A stretch of DNA of 64,000 nt from Nostoc sp. TCL26-01 (GCF_013393945.1 NZ_CP040297.1:3302804-3366803), one strand, 5' to 3'. Counted from the first letter of the stretch, positions 9,615 through 18,830 are shown. The notes: generated by a model from the letters alone, not told the origin. Numbers and translations are program-made.

Positions 9615-10378
9615 TGTTCTACCGCATTCATATAATAACTGTCATTGCCAGGAACATTTGCGCTAGCGTTCTCAAAATCTTTGTTCTCTAAAGTTAACGT
9701 GAGTTCGACAAATCTTTTTTGACCTCTCCCCCAACCCCTCTCCGACGCGGAGAGGGGAGTAAAGAGCATAAAATATCAACAAAGAATGAGAGTTTTAAAG
9801 CCTCTCTCCTTGTAGGGGAGAGGTTTGGAGAGGGGTTTTTTCAGTCGTCGAACTCACGTTAAAGTTATTTCCAAAAATACTTGTAAAGACGTTGCAATGT
9901 AGTGTCTTTACAAGTATTTCGAGCAATTAATGTATTGGCTGACATTGCCAATGTATTGACTGACATTGTTAATGTATCAATAACAAATTAAACATCTTGT
10001 GGAATAAATTAAACAACCTACACTTCTCATCCCACAGAAAAAATTTGAGTTATTTTACTTACAATTGAGATAAAATCACATATTCCCATGTATTTACAAT
10101 TGACGCTGCAATGTATTTAAATTATAACCAACTATAGGAATAGTATGGTAATCCGATTTGATTTCTGAATCACTCGTAGAGGGAAAGGACTGGGGACTGA
10201 GGACTGGGAAAGTCGCTACACAATTTAAGGTTTTTAACGCTAACTGAACCGTATTGGTCTTCAAGGGAGAGTCACCCAACATTTTTAAGACTTTGAGATG
10301 AGTTGGCAAAAATATTGTGAAAAATCCCAGCTAAGTTCTTTAGCAAGTTGGTGATTTTGTATAGCTGAAATGAACCTG
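9615..10378. other. Spacer between the two RTX genes, repeat-rich
   Basis: Holds the MITE-like element at 9697-9859, a degenerate TGTAAAGACGTTGCAATGTAGTGTCTTTACA hairpin (9889-9918), a twice-repeated AATGTATTG/CTGACATTG motif near 9940-9980, and a dispersed ACTGAACCGTATTGG sequence (10245) that also occurs at about 12985, 13335 and 30740. Short minus-strand frames here are not called. Confidence 0.6.
9697..9859. mobile_element. MITE-like element with 13-bp terminal inverted repeats
   Basis: Starts ACGTGAGTTCGAC and ends with its exact complement; the match extends to 16 bp (9694-9709/9847-9862). The interior has two GGAGAGGGG/CCCCTCTCC stem segments and no coding capacity. TAAAGTT occurs on both flanks (9689-9695 and 9860-9866), a possible target duplication. 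A related copy in the opposite orientation is at 13131-13296. Confidence 0.7.
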
Positions 10379-10445
10379 ACTCAAGTGCTGTGATGAGTAA
10401 AAGCATTTGAGTGAGGACAAATCTGTTTGCGGATTTGTATGCCTC
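10379..10445 (+). promoter_or_regulatory. Two-hairpin 5' leader of second RTX gene
   Basis: Same structure as at 7159-7225. Hairpin 1 arms are 10379-10389 and 10402-10412; one position has changed so that a G-C pair becomes G-U, while the loop stays 12 bases but differs in sequence. Hairpin 2 (10413-10445) is identical to the first copy. Preservation of pairing supports a functional RNA leader. Confidence 0.6.
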
Positions 10446-10473
10446 ATTCAACCACAATCAAGGAAACAATCAA

Positions 10474-12909
10474 ATGGCAAATTTTGATGTGAACCAACTT
10501 ACCGATGATGGTACTGGCAATCAATCAGGCACACTCAGTTGGGCAATTCGCCAAGCAAATGTAGCGGCAGGGGATGACACAATTACCCTAAATAGTAATG
10601 TGCGAATCACAGGTGTGATGAAGACACTGATTAACAGCAACCTCACCATTGTCGGTAACGGTAGAACTATTAGTGGTGATGCCAATAATAACGGTGTAAC
10701 TGACAACGGTGATGTTCGCCCCCTATTTATCTTGTCAGGAACCGTCAATATTTCTAACCTCACCATCACCAATGGCATGGCGAAGGGGGGAGATAGTTCC
10801 TACGGTGGAGCTGGTGCTGGTATGGGTGGTGGGTTATTTATCTACGATGGCAATACGTCGTTAGAGAATGTCACTTTTAAAGCCAACAAGGCAGTTGGTG
10901 GAAGTACCAGCAATGAACTCTACGGTGGTGGTGGTGGTGGAATGTTTGGTAATGTCAACGATGCGGGTGGTGGTGGTCTATTTGGTAATAATCAAAGTTT
11001 TGATGGTGGTTACGGCGGTAACGGCAATTACGGCGGCAGTGGCGGTTTAAGTAACTTTGATGGCAACGGCGGCAGTGGTGGTTTCGGTGGCGGTGGTGGC
11101 TATGGCTACGATACCGGAGGCAACGGTGGTTTTGGTGGCGGTGCTGGCTATGGCTACAACGACAATGGTGGTAATGGTGGTTTCGGTGGTGGTGGTGGCT
11201 ATAGCTACTATGGCAGTGGTGGCAAGGGTGGTTACGGTGGTGGTGGCGGCGGTACCTCTGATGAGATACCCGGTGACGGTGGCTTTGCTGGCGGCAATGG
11301 TAATAACCAAGGTGGCGGTGGAGCAGGTTTAGGTGGTGCGATATTTATCCGCAGTGGTGCTTTAACCCTGAAAAACACTACTTTTAATAACAACACTGCC
11401 ACAGGTGGTACGAGTAATACAAATTTGCGAGAACCCTTATTCACAGCTACATCCATCGATGAACCAGTTTTCGCCAGAAGCAACGGAGATGGTCAGGGCT
11501 TGGGTGGCGCAGTATTTATCATGCAGTCCACCACCAACCCCAACGGTAACAATCAAGGAATGCCCACTGTTCTACCCACAGTCACATCCATCGGTAGCAT
11601 AGTTTTCACAAGCAACGACGCAGCTGACGATGCTGGCATAATTGGCGACAACGATAACTTATACGGTGCAATTACGGTTCTACCAATAAACGGCACACCA
11701 GGAAAAGACATTCTCCATGGCACAGCCGGAGATGATATTATCAATGGCTTAGAAGGTAACGACTACCTCATCGGCAATGCTGGCAACGACACCCTTAACT
11801 GTGGCACAGGTGACGACTACGGATTTGGTGGCACAGGTGATGACACCATCAACGGTGACGATGGCAATGATTTACTCTACGGCGAAGCTGGAAACGACAC
11901 CCTCAATGGTGGTGAAGGTAACGATAACCTCGATGGTGGTGCAGGTAATGACACCTTGACTGGTGGCAACGGCAATGACAGCTACACTGTCGATAGCTTG
12001 AACGATACCATCACCGAAACTGCTGAAGGCGGCACTAGAGATAAAGTCAACTCTTATATTACTTGGACATTAGGAGACAACCTAGAAAATCTCACCTTGA
12101 TTGGTAATGCTGCTATCGATGGTACTGGTAATAGCCTCAATAACCAAATCTTCGGCAATAATGCCAGCAATACTTTAGATGGTGGTGATGGTGATGACTG
12201 GTTAGTTGGACAAGGTGGTAATGATACCCTGATTGGTGGTGCTGGTAACGATCGCCTTGATGGTGGTAGTGGTAATGATACTCTCAATGGTGGTACTGGC
12301 AATGATATCTATGAGATAGATAGTGTTAGTGATGTGATTACCGAAGCAGCCAATGAGGGTACTGATACTGTTATCTCTAGTGTGGAATTCACTCTGGCTA
12401 CTAATTTTGAGAATTTAACTTTGGTGGGCAGTGGCAATCTCAATGGTACTGGGAATGATGCCAGTAATCGCTTGATTGGTAACAGTGGCAATAATACCCT
12501 GACTGGCTTGATTGGTAATGACTATCTCTCTGGTGAGGGGGGTAATGATTTACTCATTGGTGGTTCAGGGAATGACACCCTTGTTGGTGGTAGTGGTGTG
12601 GATATTTTTGATTTGACTGGTGTTCTGAGTAGTGGCTTTGATACTATCTTGGATTTTCAAGTGGGTGAGACTGTGCTTTTGTCGGGTTCTGAGTTTGGCT
12701 TGAGTCAAGGTGGGACAATGGATGCTAGTTTGTTCCATTTAGGGACTGGGGCGACGACGGAGACTCAGCGTTTTATCTACAATCAAGCTACTGGTGCTTT
12801 GTCTTTTGACTCTGATGGTAGTGGTGCGACTGCACAGGTGCAGATTGCTTTGTTCTCTAATCGTGTGGTTTTGGGTAATACTAATTTTACCGTTTTGGAC
12901 TTAGATTAA
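10474..12909 (+). CDS. Beta-helix / glycine-rich / RTX repeat secreted protein (copy 2)
   Basis: 811 residues, paralogue of the gene at 7254 with the same domain order: beta-helix N-terminus (nearly identical for about 100 residues), glycine-rich insertion ([15 protein letters not shown] type), a second beta-helix piece, RTX nonapeptides and a [13 protein letters not shown]-terminal domain. It differs by a roughly 25-residue insertion ([19 protein letters not shown]) after the second helix piece and by a diverged C-terminal tail. ATG start at 10474 preceded by AAGGAA. Part of the RTX region is nearly identical in DNA to copy 1 (12075-12650 against 8775-9350), while flanking parts differ. It sits between inverted MITE-like elements. 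Confidence 0.88.
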   Translation: MANFDVNQLTDDGTGNQSGTLSWAIRQANVAAGDDTITLNSNVRITGVMKTLINSNLTIVGNGRTISGDANNNGVTDNGDVRPLFILSGTVNISNLTITNGMAKGGDSSYGGAGAGMGGGLFIYDGNTSLENVTFKANKAVGGSTSNELYGGGGGGMFGNVNDAGGGGLFGNNQSFDGGYGGNGNYGGSGGLSNFDGNGGSGGFGGGGGYGYDTGGNGGFGGGAGYGYNDNGGNGGFGGGGGYSYYGSGGKGGYGGGGGGTSDEIPGDGGFAGGNGNNQGGGGAGLGGAIFIRSGALTLKNTTFNNNTATGGTSNTNLREPLFTATSIDEPVFARSNGDGQGLGGAVFIMQSTTNPNGNNQGMPTVLPTVTSIGSIVFTSNDAADDAGIIGDNDNLYGAITVLPINGTPGKDILHGTAGDDIINGLEGNDYLIGNAGNDTLNCGTGDDYGFGGTGDDTINGDDGNDLLYGEAGNDTLNGGEGNDNLDGGAGNDTLTGGNGNDSYTVDSLNDTITETAEGGTRDKVNSYITWTLGDNLENLTLIGNAAIDGTGNSLNNQIFGNNASNTLDGGDGDDWLVGQGGNDTLIGGAGNDRLDGGSGNDTLNGGTGNDIYEIDSVSDVITEAANEGTDTVISSVEFTLATNFENLTLVGSGNLNGTGNDASNRLIGNSGNNTLTGLIGNDYLSGEGGNDLLIGGSGNDTLVGGSGVDIFDLTGVLSSGFDTILDFQVGETVLLSGSEFGLSQGGTMDASLFHLGTGATTETQRFIYNQATGALSFDSDGSGATAQVQIALFSNRVVLGNTNFTVLDLD

Positions 12910-13712
12910 TCTAAGTTGCTAGTTATTAGGACTTACGCACTCAACCAATAAACCCTTCTGAGAGTGGTCAATAGTCCATAGCCCAATACGGTTCAGTTAA
13001 GCTTTTGATCCCCTTGAGCCTCCCCTTAAAAAGCTATGGTGTATATACAAGTCTTATAAAGTTGCCTAACAGCGTTTTGATCCCCCCTAACCCCCCTTTT
13101 CAAGCTATGCGTTACCCACATTTTTCTTTAACGTGAGTTCGACGACTGGAAAAACCCCTCTCCAAACCTCTCCCCACGGGGGGAGAGGCTTTGAAACAAA
13201 GTTTTGTTTTTTCTCTGTTTATATGAAACCACCCTGCCCTCTGTGCGTCGGAGAGGGGTTGGGGGAGAGGTCAAAAAAGACTTGTCGAACTCACGTGGAT
13301 TTAGGGTGATCTAGAAGAATTGGGTGCTACTAACTGAACCGTGTTGGGTTACCCTGAGGGAAAGCCAAGGGCGAACGCTATCACTCAACCCAATTTACAT
13401 TTCTACTTCTTCGAGAAGTGGGGAAACTGAATTTCCTTTCTGTTTCTTGTCAAGAAAGCTTGAATATTTCTCATGTGATTTTCCCATAATCGATTTATCG
13501 AAAAGTCACTGTCAACTCCCATTGCCAGGAAATACAAAACAAATGATTAAAATATATTTAATATTTTTTGGTAAAAAAAACTGCACTTTCCGATAATTTT
13601 TCAGAGTAATTATTAACTAGCTGGCAAATTTATCCATTAAAACCTTGGTTTCCAGGTTTTAACAATCAATGCTGCCAAAAAAACGGTCATCTTTCTTGAG
13701 GAGAAAATAGCT
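12910..13712. other. Spacer between second RTX gene and protease, repeat-rich
   Basis: Contains dispersed CCCAATACGGTTCAGTTAA sequence (about 12980), two GATCCCC-CTAACCCCCCTTTTCAAGCTATG-type tracts (13005-13110), the MITE-like element 13131-13296 and, from about 13480, AT-rich DNA leading to the protease ribosome site. A 90-codon plus-strand frame (13324-13596) has no recognisable features and is not called. Confidence 0.55.
13131..13296. mobile_element. MITE-like element, inverted relative of 9697-9859
   Basis: Begins ACGTGAGTTCGAC and ends with the exact complement. Read on the other strand, its outer 45-50 bases match those of the element at 9697, including the GGTTGGGGGAGAGGTC block; the centre differs. 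A half copy of the same family lies at 55461-55520 beside flv1. Confidence 0.7.
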
Positions 13713-15203
13713 ATGCCCATTCATGATGTGAGTCACAAATCAAATCTTTTTGACGGGCAAAGTGCTGCTTATCCCTCCTCATCAGATATTTTTCCTATTC
13801 CGAATAATTATAATTTTAACTTTGGTAATGGTGGTAGCTCTGACCCAGAAGGAGATGATGACTCAGAAATGGCGGCAAAGGCTGTGGCTACTACTAGTAG
13901 CTATAACTCTACAAATGGTTATGGCTTGATTAATGCAGGTGCAGCTGTCTCCCAAGCGGCTGGACAAAGCCCTTACAATGATGTGCCAAATTTGGGTGGA
14001 ACTAATTGGGGATTAGATGCAATTAATGCCCCAGAAGCTTGGGCAAATGGCTATACAGGTAATGGGGTAATTGTAGCGGTGATTGATACTGGTGTTGATG
14101 CTAATCACCAAGATTTAAAAAATAATATATGGACTAATACGAAAGAAATTGCTGGTAATGGTATAGATGATGATGGTAATGGCTATGTAGATGATGTTCA
14201 CGGTTGGAATTTTAACGATAACAATAACAACACCCTAGATAATAATGGTCATGGAACCCATGTTTCGGGAATTGTGGCTGGGGAAAATAACGGTTATGGG
14301 GTGACGGGAGTGGCATATAACGCTAAGATTATGCCTGTGAAAGCTTTAGATGCTTCTGGCTCTGGATCTTATAGTGCGATCGCCAACGGCATCTACTACG
14401 CTGTAGATAATGGTGCAAAAGTCATTAATCTCAGTCTTGGTGGTGATTATTCCAGTCGCACTCTCAAGTCTGCAATTGAATATGCTAGTAGCAAAGGGGC
14501 AATTGTCGTCATGGCAGCCGGTAATGATGGGGACTCAAAACCGGACTATCCTGCTAACTATGCTAACAAGACTGGCATTGCCGTTGGCGCTGTCGATGAA
14601 AATGGTAATTTGGCAGATTTCTCTAACCGTTCTGGTAGCAGTGACATCGCTTATGTGACAGCCCCAGGAGTGAATGTTTATTCATCAGTGCCTAATAATG
14701 AGTACGCTAACTATAGCGGCACATCGATGGCATCTCCTTACGTTGCTGGTGTAGTAGCCTTAATGTTGAGTGCTAACCCGAATTTAACTGATAGCCAAGT
14801 ACGTAGTATTATTACTAGTACAGCCGGAAATAACAATAATAAAAATACCCAAACAACAGACTCTAACTCTGGATTTGATTTGGACTTTGGTAGTCTTCTC
14901 GATGATTTATTTACAGGTTTAGATGTCAATCAGTCATTAACTAAATCCTCTACTTTTAGCATTAAATCTTTTTCAGAAAACAGCACTATCTCTGATAAAT
15001 CGCAGACAATATCTGTACAATCTTACAATCAAATATCCACTAATTCCCAGATGGAATTTGTCCGATATTATCAAGATTCTCCCGCCAACAGCCTAGCCAA
15101 TAGCCCAACTGATGTGAATAACGGTAACAATCTTGATTTTGGTACATTAATCAATCAAATTGTCAAACAACTGGAAGATTACCAAAAATTGTTGGGGAGA
15201 TAG
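13713..15203 (+). CDS. Subtilisin-like serine protease (peptidase S8)
   Basis: 496 residues. Catalytic triad in VIDTGVD (Asp125), NGHGTHVSG (His180) and YSGTSMASPY (Ser338), oxyanion Asn271 in AAGND. The loop NGIDDDGNGYVDD (149-161) looks like a Ca2+-binding insertion. GAGGAG lies about 13 bases before the ATG. There is no signal peptide. The N-terminal 110 residues contain NGYGLINAGAAVSQAAG (68-84), a segment usually found after the catalytic Ser in subtilases; after SGTSMAS the protein runs instead into a Ser/Asn/Thr-rich tail. Adjacent to two RTX proteins, so an extracellular or surface role is likely but unproven. Confidence 0.93.
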   Translation: MPIHDVSHKSNLFDGQSAAYPSSSDIFPIPNNYNFNFGNGGSSDPEGDDDSEMAAKAVATTSSYNSTNGYGLINAGAAVSQAAGQSPYNDVPNLGGTNWGLDAINAPEAWANGYTGNGVIVAVIDTGVDANHQDLKNNIWTNTKEIAGNGIDDDGNGYVDDVHGWNFNDNNNNTLDNNGHGTHVSGIVAGENNGYGVTGVAYNAKIMPVKALDASGSGSYSAIANGIYYAVDNGAKVINLSLGGDYSSRTLKSAIEYASSKGAIVVMAAGNDGDSKPDYPANYANKTGIAVGAVDENGNLADFSNRSGSSDIAYVTAPGVNVYSSVPNNEYANYSGTSMASPYVAGVVALMLSANPNLTDSQVRSIITSTAGNNNNKNTQTTDSNSGFDLDFGSLLDDLFTGLDVNQSLTKSSTFSIKSFSENSTISDKSQTISVQSYNQISTNSQMEFVRYYQDSPANSLANSPTDVNNGNNLDFGTLINQIVKQLEDYQKLLGR

Positions 15204-15322
15204 AAGGCTAGAGGTTATACCAATTCAAAATTCAAAATCCAGTAAATATTAAGGTATAGTGTGTTACAAATCAGTTAACAGTTAACAGTTACCAGTTAAT
15301 AAACACTGTTTACTGTTCACTG

Positions 15323-15351
15323 TTGACGCACCATGTTTTTCGGTGCGTCAA
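15323..15351. terminator. Bidirectional hairpin between convergent genes
   Basis: TTGACGCACC (15323-15332) pairs exactly with 15342-15351 over a 9-base loop. It lies between the plus-strand protease and the minus-strand SLATT gene, so it may end both transcripts. A preceding ACAGTTAACAGTTACCAGTTAA tract is a short tandem repeat. Confidence 0.6.
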
Positions 15352-15385
15352 GCGTTACTATAGTAAGGATAATGAAGAGAACTTC

Positions 15386-15994
15386 TTAATTTGGTTGTTC
15401 TGGTTCTTTATCTTCAGAATTAGTTGTTTTTGACTCTAATAAGCTATTGTAATCATTGCGTGTTTGTTTGTCTGATTTCTGCTCTTGCACAACTTGAGTA
15501 GCATAAACTTCTACATCTCGCTGAATGATGTCTTCTACTTGACCAGCAAAAATACTAAATGCTTGTTCATGACTAGTATAGTTTTGATATACACCTGTCA
15601 GTTGGGAAAATTGCCAAGCTTGAGTTTTGAGTGATTCTGCTGTGCGTCGGTAGTGTCGCCAGCGTTCTCCGTAGTGAAAAAATTCTTCAATAGCTGCACT
15701 AATAGCAACTACTTGACTCAATCCAAATGTTGAGACAATTAGCACCTTTCTCGCGGGTTCATTATTAATATTGAAACTAACTAAAGCTGGAAGAATTATA
15801 CCACCAACAATTGTGGTAATCCTGAGAAAATAGTAGCGATCGCGTGCCTGATTGGCTTTATTTTCCATCCAGAGTAATTGCTCTAACCAGCGCGATCGCA
15901 AAAAATGTTTTTGCAAGTTACCCAAATTCATACTTGCAAATAAACTATCAAAATCTTGTTTTAAAAATTCCTGATAACTATTTTTTTTCCCCAT
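15386..15994 (-). CDS. SLATT/DUF4231 two-TM membrane protein, SLOG-linked effector
   Basis: 202 residues. Two adjacent hydrophobic helices (about 55-75 and 83-104) are followed by HYGERWRHYRRTAESLKTQAWQF, the conserved post-TM helix of DUF4231, a member of the SLATT superfamily (SMODS- and SLOG-associating 2TM effectors). An N-terminal amphipathic region and an acidic C-terminal tail flank it. SLATT proteins are predicted to form membrane pores when a linked nucleotide sensor or synthase is triggered. The gene starts nine bases after the stop of a SLOG-family gene, so the two are almost surely co-transcribed. The pore and immunity role is inferred from published family predictions, not visible in the sequence. 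Confidence 0.8.
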   Translation of the reverse strand: MGKKNSYQEFLKQDFDSLFASMNLGNLQKHFLRSRWLEQLLWMENKANQARDRYYFLRITTIVGGIILPALVSFNINNEPARKVLIVSTFGLSQVVAISAAIEEFFHYGERWRHYRRTAESLKTQAWQFSQLTGVYQNYTSHEQAFSIFAGQVEDIIQRDVEVYATQVVQEQKSDKQTRNDYNSLLESKTTNSEDKEPEQPN

Positions 15995-16003
15995 TATTCA
16001 CTC

Positions 16004-16741
16004 CTAAGTAGATAGCAGACCCTTGATAATTTTGGCTAAGTTTTCCCAACTGTTTTGTAAATTATCTAACTTAATGTAGTGTAATATACCAGATTTTCCT
16101 AACTCGATGGCGCGAGCATTAGTAGTTTTTCCCTGTAAAGCCATTGCTAGGATATCTGCGGTTCTACCACTCCCAGCCACCACCACAACCAAACGTCCAG
16201 CTTGAATGCTGTGGAATGCGTCTACAAAAGTAATTTCCCCACCATTGAGGAGTATAGTTATTGATGGCTTACCATCAGCTAGCAAAGTTGCTAATTGAGC
16301 AATCCAAGGTGATTCATCACCCCAATTACTACCTGGAACAAGGACAAAATGACTATGATTAGGCTCTAAATAAATGGAATCAGTAGAGGTTGCCAGTAAA
16401 CCAACTTTGCTCTTAGGTACAACTCCAATTAAGGGAAACTTAGCACCAATTTGCCTACGAGCTTCACCCATTAAGCGCATGACTCCCGCATCTGTACCTC
16501 CATCAACAACATACGCACCTAAATTTTCCGCGATGGGAGCTAACACTTCGACAAATAAATTTTTAATTCCAGGAAAATCATCTGGACTCATGTTACTTGC
16601 ACCTCCCACTATCACCAAGGTAGGGCAAGAAGTTGACAAACCCATGTATCTGAGAAGATGAAATAATTCTGTTGGTTGTTCTATGCAAACAGCATCTGCT
16701 ATCTGCCCACTATCAAAGCTAATTTTTAAATGTTGTTCCAT
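16004..16741 (-). CDS. TRPM-type prokaryotic SLOG (LSDAT) nucleotide-sensor protein
   Basis: 245 residues. A Rossmann-like fold with TLVIVGGASNMS (41-52) and GAYVVDGGTDAGVMRLMGEAR (75-95) matches the SLOG superfamily, most like the form fused to animal TRPM channels (LSDAT). These domains bind nucleotides or nucleotide-derived ligands such as ADP-ribose-like molecules. No catalytic cytokinin-riboside hydrolase signature (PGGxGTxxE) is seen, so a sensor role is more likely than LOG enzyme activity. It is the first gene of the two-gene unit with the SLATT protein, and both stand alone between convergent or divergent neighbours. Confidence 0.78.
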   Translation of the reverse strand: MEQHLKISFDSGQIADAVCIEQPTELFHLLRYMGLSTSCPTLVIVGGASNMSPDDFPGIKNLFVEVLAPIAENLGAYVVDGGTDAGVMRLMGEARRQIGAKFPLIGVVPKSKVGLLATSTDSIYLEPNHSHFVLVPGSNWGDESPWIAQLATLLADGKPSITILLNGGEITFVDAFHSIQAGRLVVVVAGSGRTADILAMALQGKTTNARAIELGKSGILHYIKLDNLQNSWENLAKIIKGLLST

Positions 16742-16791
16742 CTTCTAGAAAAAATAGAGGTTGAGAGATTGTTTGAAAAGTTACTCTTCTA

Positions 16792-16908
16792 GGCGATTAG
16801 AAATCGCGTCTACACAGACAAAACCCACCTCCGTGGGTTGGAAATATTTGATTTTGGATTAGTCTGCGGAGACAGACTTTGCCTGTGTAGTAGCGAATTA
16901 TATTCGCC
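16792..16908. repeat. Dispersed palindromic-end repeat, copy 1
   Basis: Starts GGCGATTAGAAATCGC and ends AGCGAATTATATTCGCC; each end is itself a palindrome and the two ends are imperfect complements. The same sequence occurs inverted at 47511-47670 with a roughly 43-base insertion. Flanking TTTGAAAAGT (16772) and TTTTCAAATATCCT (16915) resemble the ends of the separate repeat at 47681-47866, so this copy may be nested in a decayed one. Confidence 0.65.
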
Positions 16909-16998
16909 TCATTCTTTTCAAATATCCTGTGAGATAGTCCTGGATTTTTGGGTAATGAATGGTAGTGTAAATAAGGAAATTGTGTAACCAATTTACTC

Positions 16999-17901
16999 AT
17001 GACTGCTGCTGTCTTACTAGAGAACGTATACAAGTTTTACAACAATACCCCTGTAGTTAATGATTTGTCATTTGCTATTGAGCCGGGAGAAATATTTGCC
17101 CTCCTTGGCCCCAACGGTGCAGGAAAATCTACAACAATTCGGATGCTAACTACCCTTACCAAACCATCTCAAGGACAGGTACAGGTAGGAGGGTATGATG
17201 TGGTGCGTCAACCACGGCAAGCAAAGCAGAGTATTGGTGTTGTCTTGCAGCAAATTAGCGTGGATGGTGATTTAAGTGTTTGGGAAAATATGGAGTTGCA
17301 TGGCAGACTGCATCACATAGCTAACCCACAACGCCAGCGACTCATTAATCAATGGTTGGAATATGTGGAATTATCAGACAGACGCGAGAGTTTAGTAAAA
17401 ACTCTGTCTGGAGGGATGAAACGCAGATTGCAGATAGCTAGAGCTTTATTGCATCAGCCACAAATCTTGTTTCTAGACGAACCGACGGTAGGGTTAGATC
17501 CCCAAACAAGAAGACGGCTGTGGGAGATTATTCAAGATTTGCATAAACAAGGCATGACTATGTTACTCACGACTCATTATATGGATGAGGTGGAATATTT
17601 ATGTGATGCTTTTGGCACTGCTAAACCGGGGCGTATCGGGATTATGGATGGTGGTAAGCTGATCTCTTTAGGCACTTTACAACAACTGCGTTCTGCTCAC
17701 GGTGAAGGTTTAGTGATGAAACAGTTGAGCGCTACCGCAACAGAGAACAATAGCTCACGAGGCTGGGAGTATTTATTTTTCCCTTCTTTGGCAGAAGCTA
17801 ACATTTATTTGCATCAACAGCCAGATAAAACAGGCATGATGGTGCGTCCCTCTAACTTAGAAGATATTTTTGTGGAGTTAACAGGGCGACAATTAAATTA
17901 A
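16999..17901 (+). CDS. ABC transporter ATP-binding protein, DrrA/CcmA-like
   Basis: 300 residues. Walker A GPNGAGKST, Q-loop VLQQ, signature LSGGM, Walker B ILFLDEPTVGLDPQTRR and H-loop TTHYMDE are all intact, so an active nucleotide-binding subunit. The C-terminal roughly 80 residues match the accessory domain of drug/polysaccharide-type (ABC-2) exporters. The ABC-2 permease normally encoded next door is missing; the next gene is convergent and unrelated. The permease may be elsewhere on the chromosome. Substrate unknown. Confidence 0.92.
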   Translation: MTAAVLLENVYKFYNNTPVVNDLSFAIEPGEIFALLGPNGAGKSTTIRMLTTLTKPSQGQVQVGGYDVVRQPRQAKQSIGVVLQQISVDGDLSVWENMELHGRLHHIANPQRQRLINQWLEYVELSDRRESLVKTLSGGMKRRLQIARALLHQPQILFLDEPTVGLDPQTRRRLWEIIQDLHKQGMTMLLTTHYMDEVEYLCDAFGTAKPGRIGIMDGGKLISLGTLQQLRSAHGEGLVMKQLSATATENNSSRGWEYLFFPSLAEANIYLHQQPDKTGMMVRPSNLEDIFVELTGRQLN

Positions 17902-17908
17902 TCAAGCT

Positions 17909-18625
17909 TTACAGTTGCTGTAGTAGAGCTTCTACTCTCGCCACACCATCTATATCGTTGCGCTTTTTGTATAAGTCACGGGCTTTTTGCAGCAGGTTAC
18001 TTGCTTGTTTGGTTTGTCGTCGTTGTTTGTACATCGCCGCCATAAATTCGTAAGTCTGAGCATTGTTTCTATCCAGGTTGATGGCTTGCTCAAATGCCCA
18101 ATTAGCGGCTTCGTAGTCTCCCATACGTGATTGAGTAATGCCTAAACCCACATAAGCATTAACGTTGTTGCGGTTCAATTGTATGGCACGGCGATAAGCT
18201 TCTTTCGCGCCAGATGTATCACCCAGGTTGCCTTTGATATAACCTACAGCATAGTAAAAATCACTGTTGTTAGGGTCAAGGCCAATAGCTCGGCGGTATG
18301 ATGCTAGTGCTGCCTGGAAATTTCCTTGTTGCGCGTATAAATACCCAATCCCCGAATGGATTTTGGCATTTCTGGGTTCGATCGCTGCCGCTTGTTGATA
18401 AACTGCGATCGCTCCGTTATAATCACCACCATTCACCAGTCTTCGTCCCTCATCTAGCAATTGCTTCAACTCTGGGTTAATGGCTTGCACAACTAAAACC
18501 TGAGCTTGAGCCGCAGTAGGGATAGTAGCAGCACAACATCCTAATAACAGTACACTCAACATGAAGGATATGCGTTTGTACACAGTAAATTTCCTGAAAT
18601 TATGATGAACTTTTTTCTTGTACAT
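17909..18625 (-). CDS. Secreted or periplasmic tetratricopeptide-repeat protein
   Basis: 238 residues. A basic N-terminus and hydrophobic stretch FMLSVLLLGCCAATI followed by AAQAQV look like a signal peptide with Ala-x-Ala cleavage. Then come about four to five TPR units (such as DYNGAIAVYQQAAAIEPRNAKIHSGIGYLYAQ style), ending in LQKARDLYKKR. TPRs are protein-interaction scaffolds; the partner is unknown. The start could also be an internal codon nearer the signal sequence. Convergent with the ABC ATPase, with only seven bases between the stops. Confidence 0.85.
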   Translation of the reverse strand: MYKKKVHHNFRKFTVYKRISFMLSVLLLGCCAATIPTAAQAQVLVVQAINPELKQLLDEGRRLVNGGDYNGAIAVYQQAAAIEPRNAKIHSGIGYLYAQQGNFQAALASYRRAIGLDPNNSDFYYAVGYIKGNLGDTSGAKEAYRRAIQLNRNNVNAYVGLGITQSRMGDYEAANWAFEQAINLDRNNAQTYEFMAAMYKQRRQTKQASNLLQKARDLYKKRNDIDGVARVEALLQQL

Positions 18626-18830
18626 TAAAACAAAAATTTTGCTTTTTGAAAACTGTATTTATTTGTCTTCACAAAATATTAATAATCCGTAAATTCCCTC
18701 ACGCTGTTCCCAACAGAAAAACCAGAATTTCTACTGAGTTCATTAAATGGGACTGTGGACTATTGATTTCTAACAGACAAAAGCTAAAAATCTATGACAA
18801 TTGCATAATTTTTTAACAGGATGTGACGTG

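Noticed and set aside
10094..10457. Two overlapping minus-strand frames upstream of the second RTX gene
   Set aside because: They run antisense across the hairpin leader and dispersed repeats, and no protein features are seen.
13324..13596. 90-codon plus-strand frame before the protease
   Set aside because: Starts in a dispersed repeat, lacks a ribosome site and coding-like composition.
16004..16741. LOG-type cytokinin riboside phosphoribohydrolase
   Set aside because: The PGGxGTxxE catalytic motif is not present, and the sequence fits the TRPM-type SLOG group better.
16797..17033. 78-codon minus-strand frame
   Set aside because: Mostly the palindromic-end repeat 16792-16908 and overlaps the ABC ATPase start.
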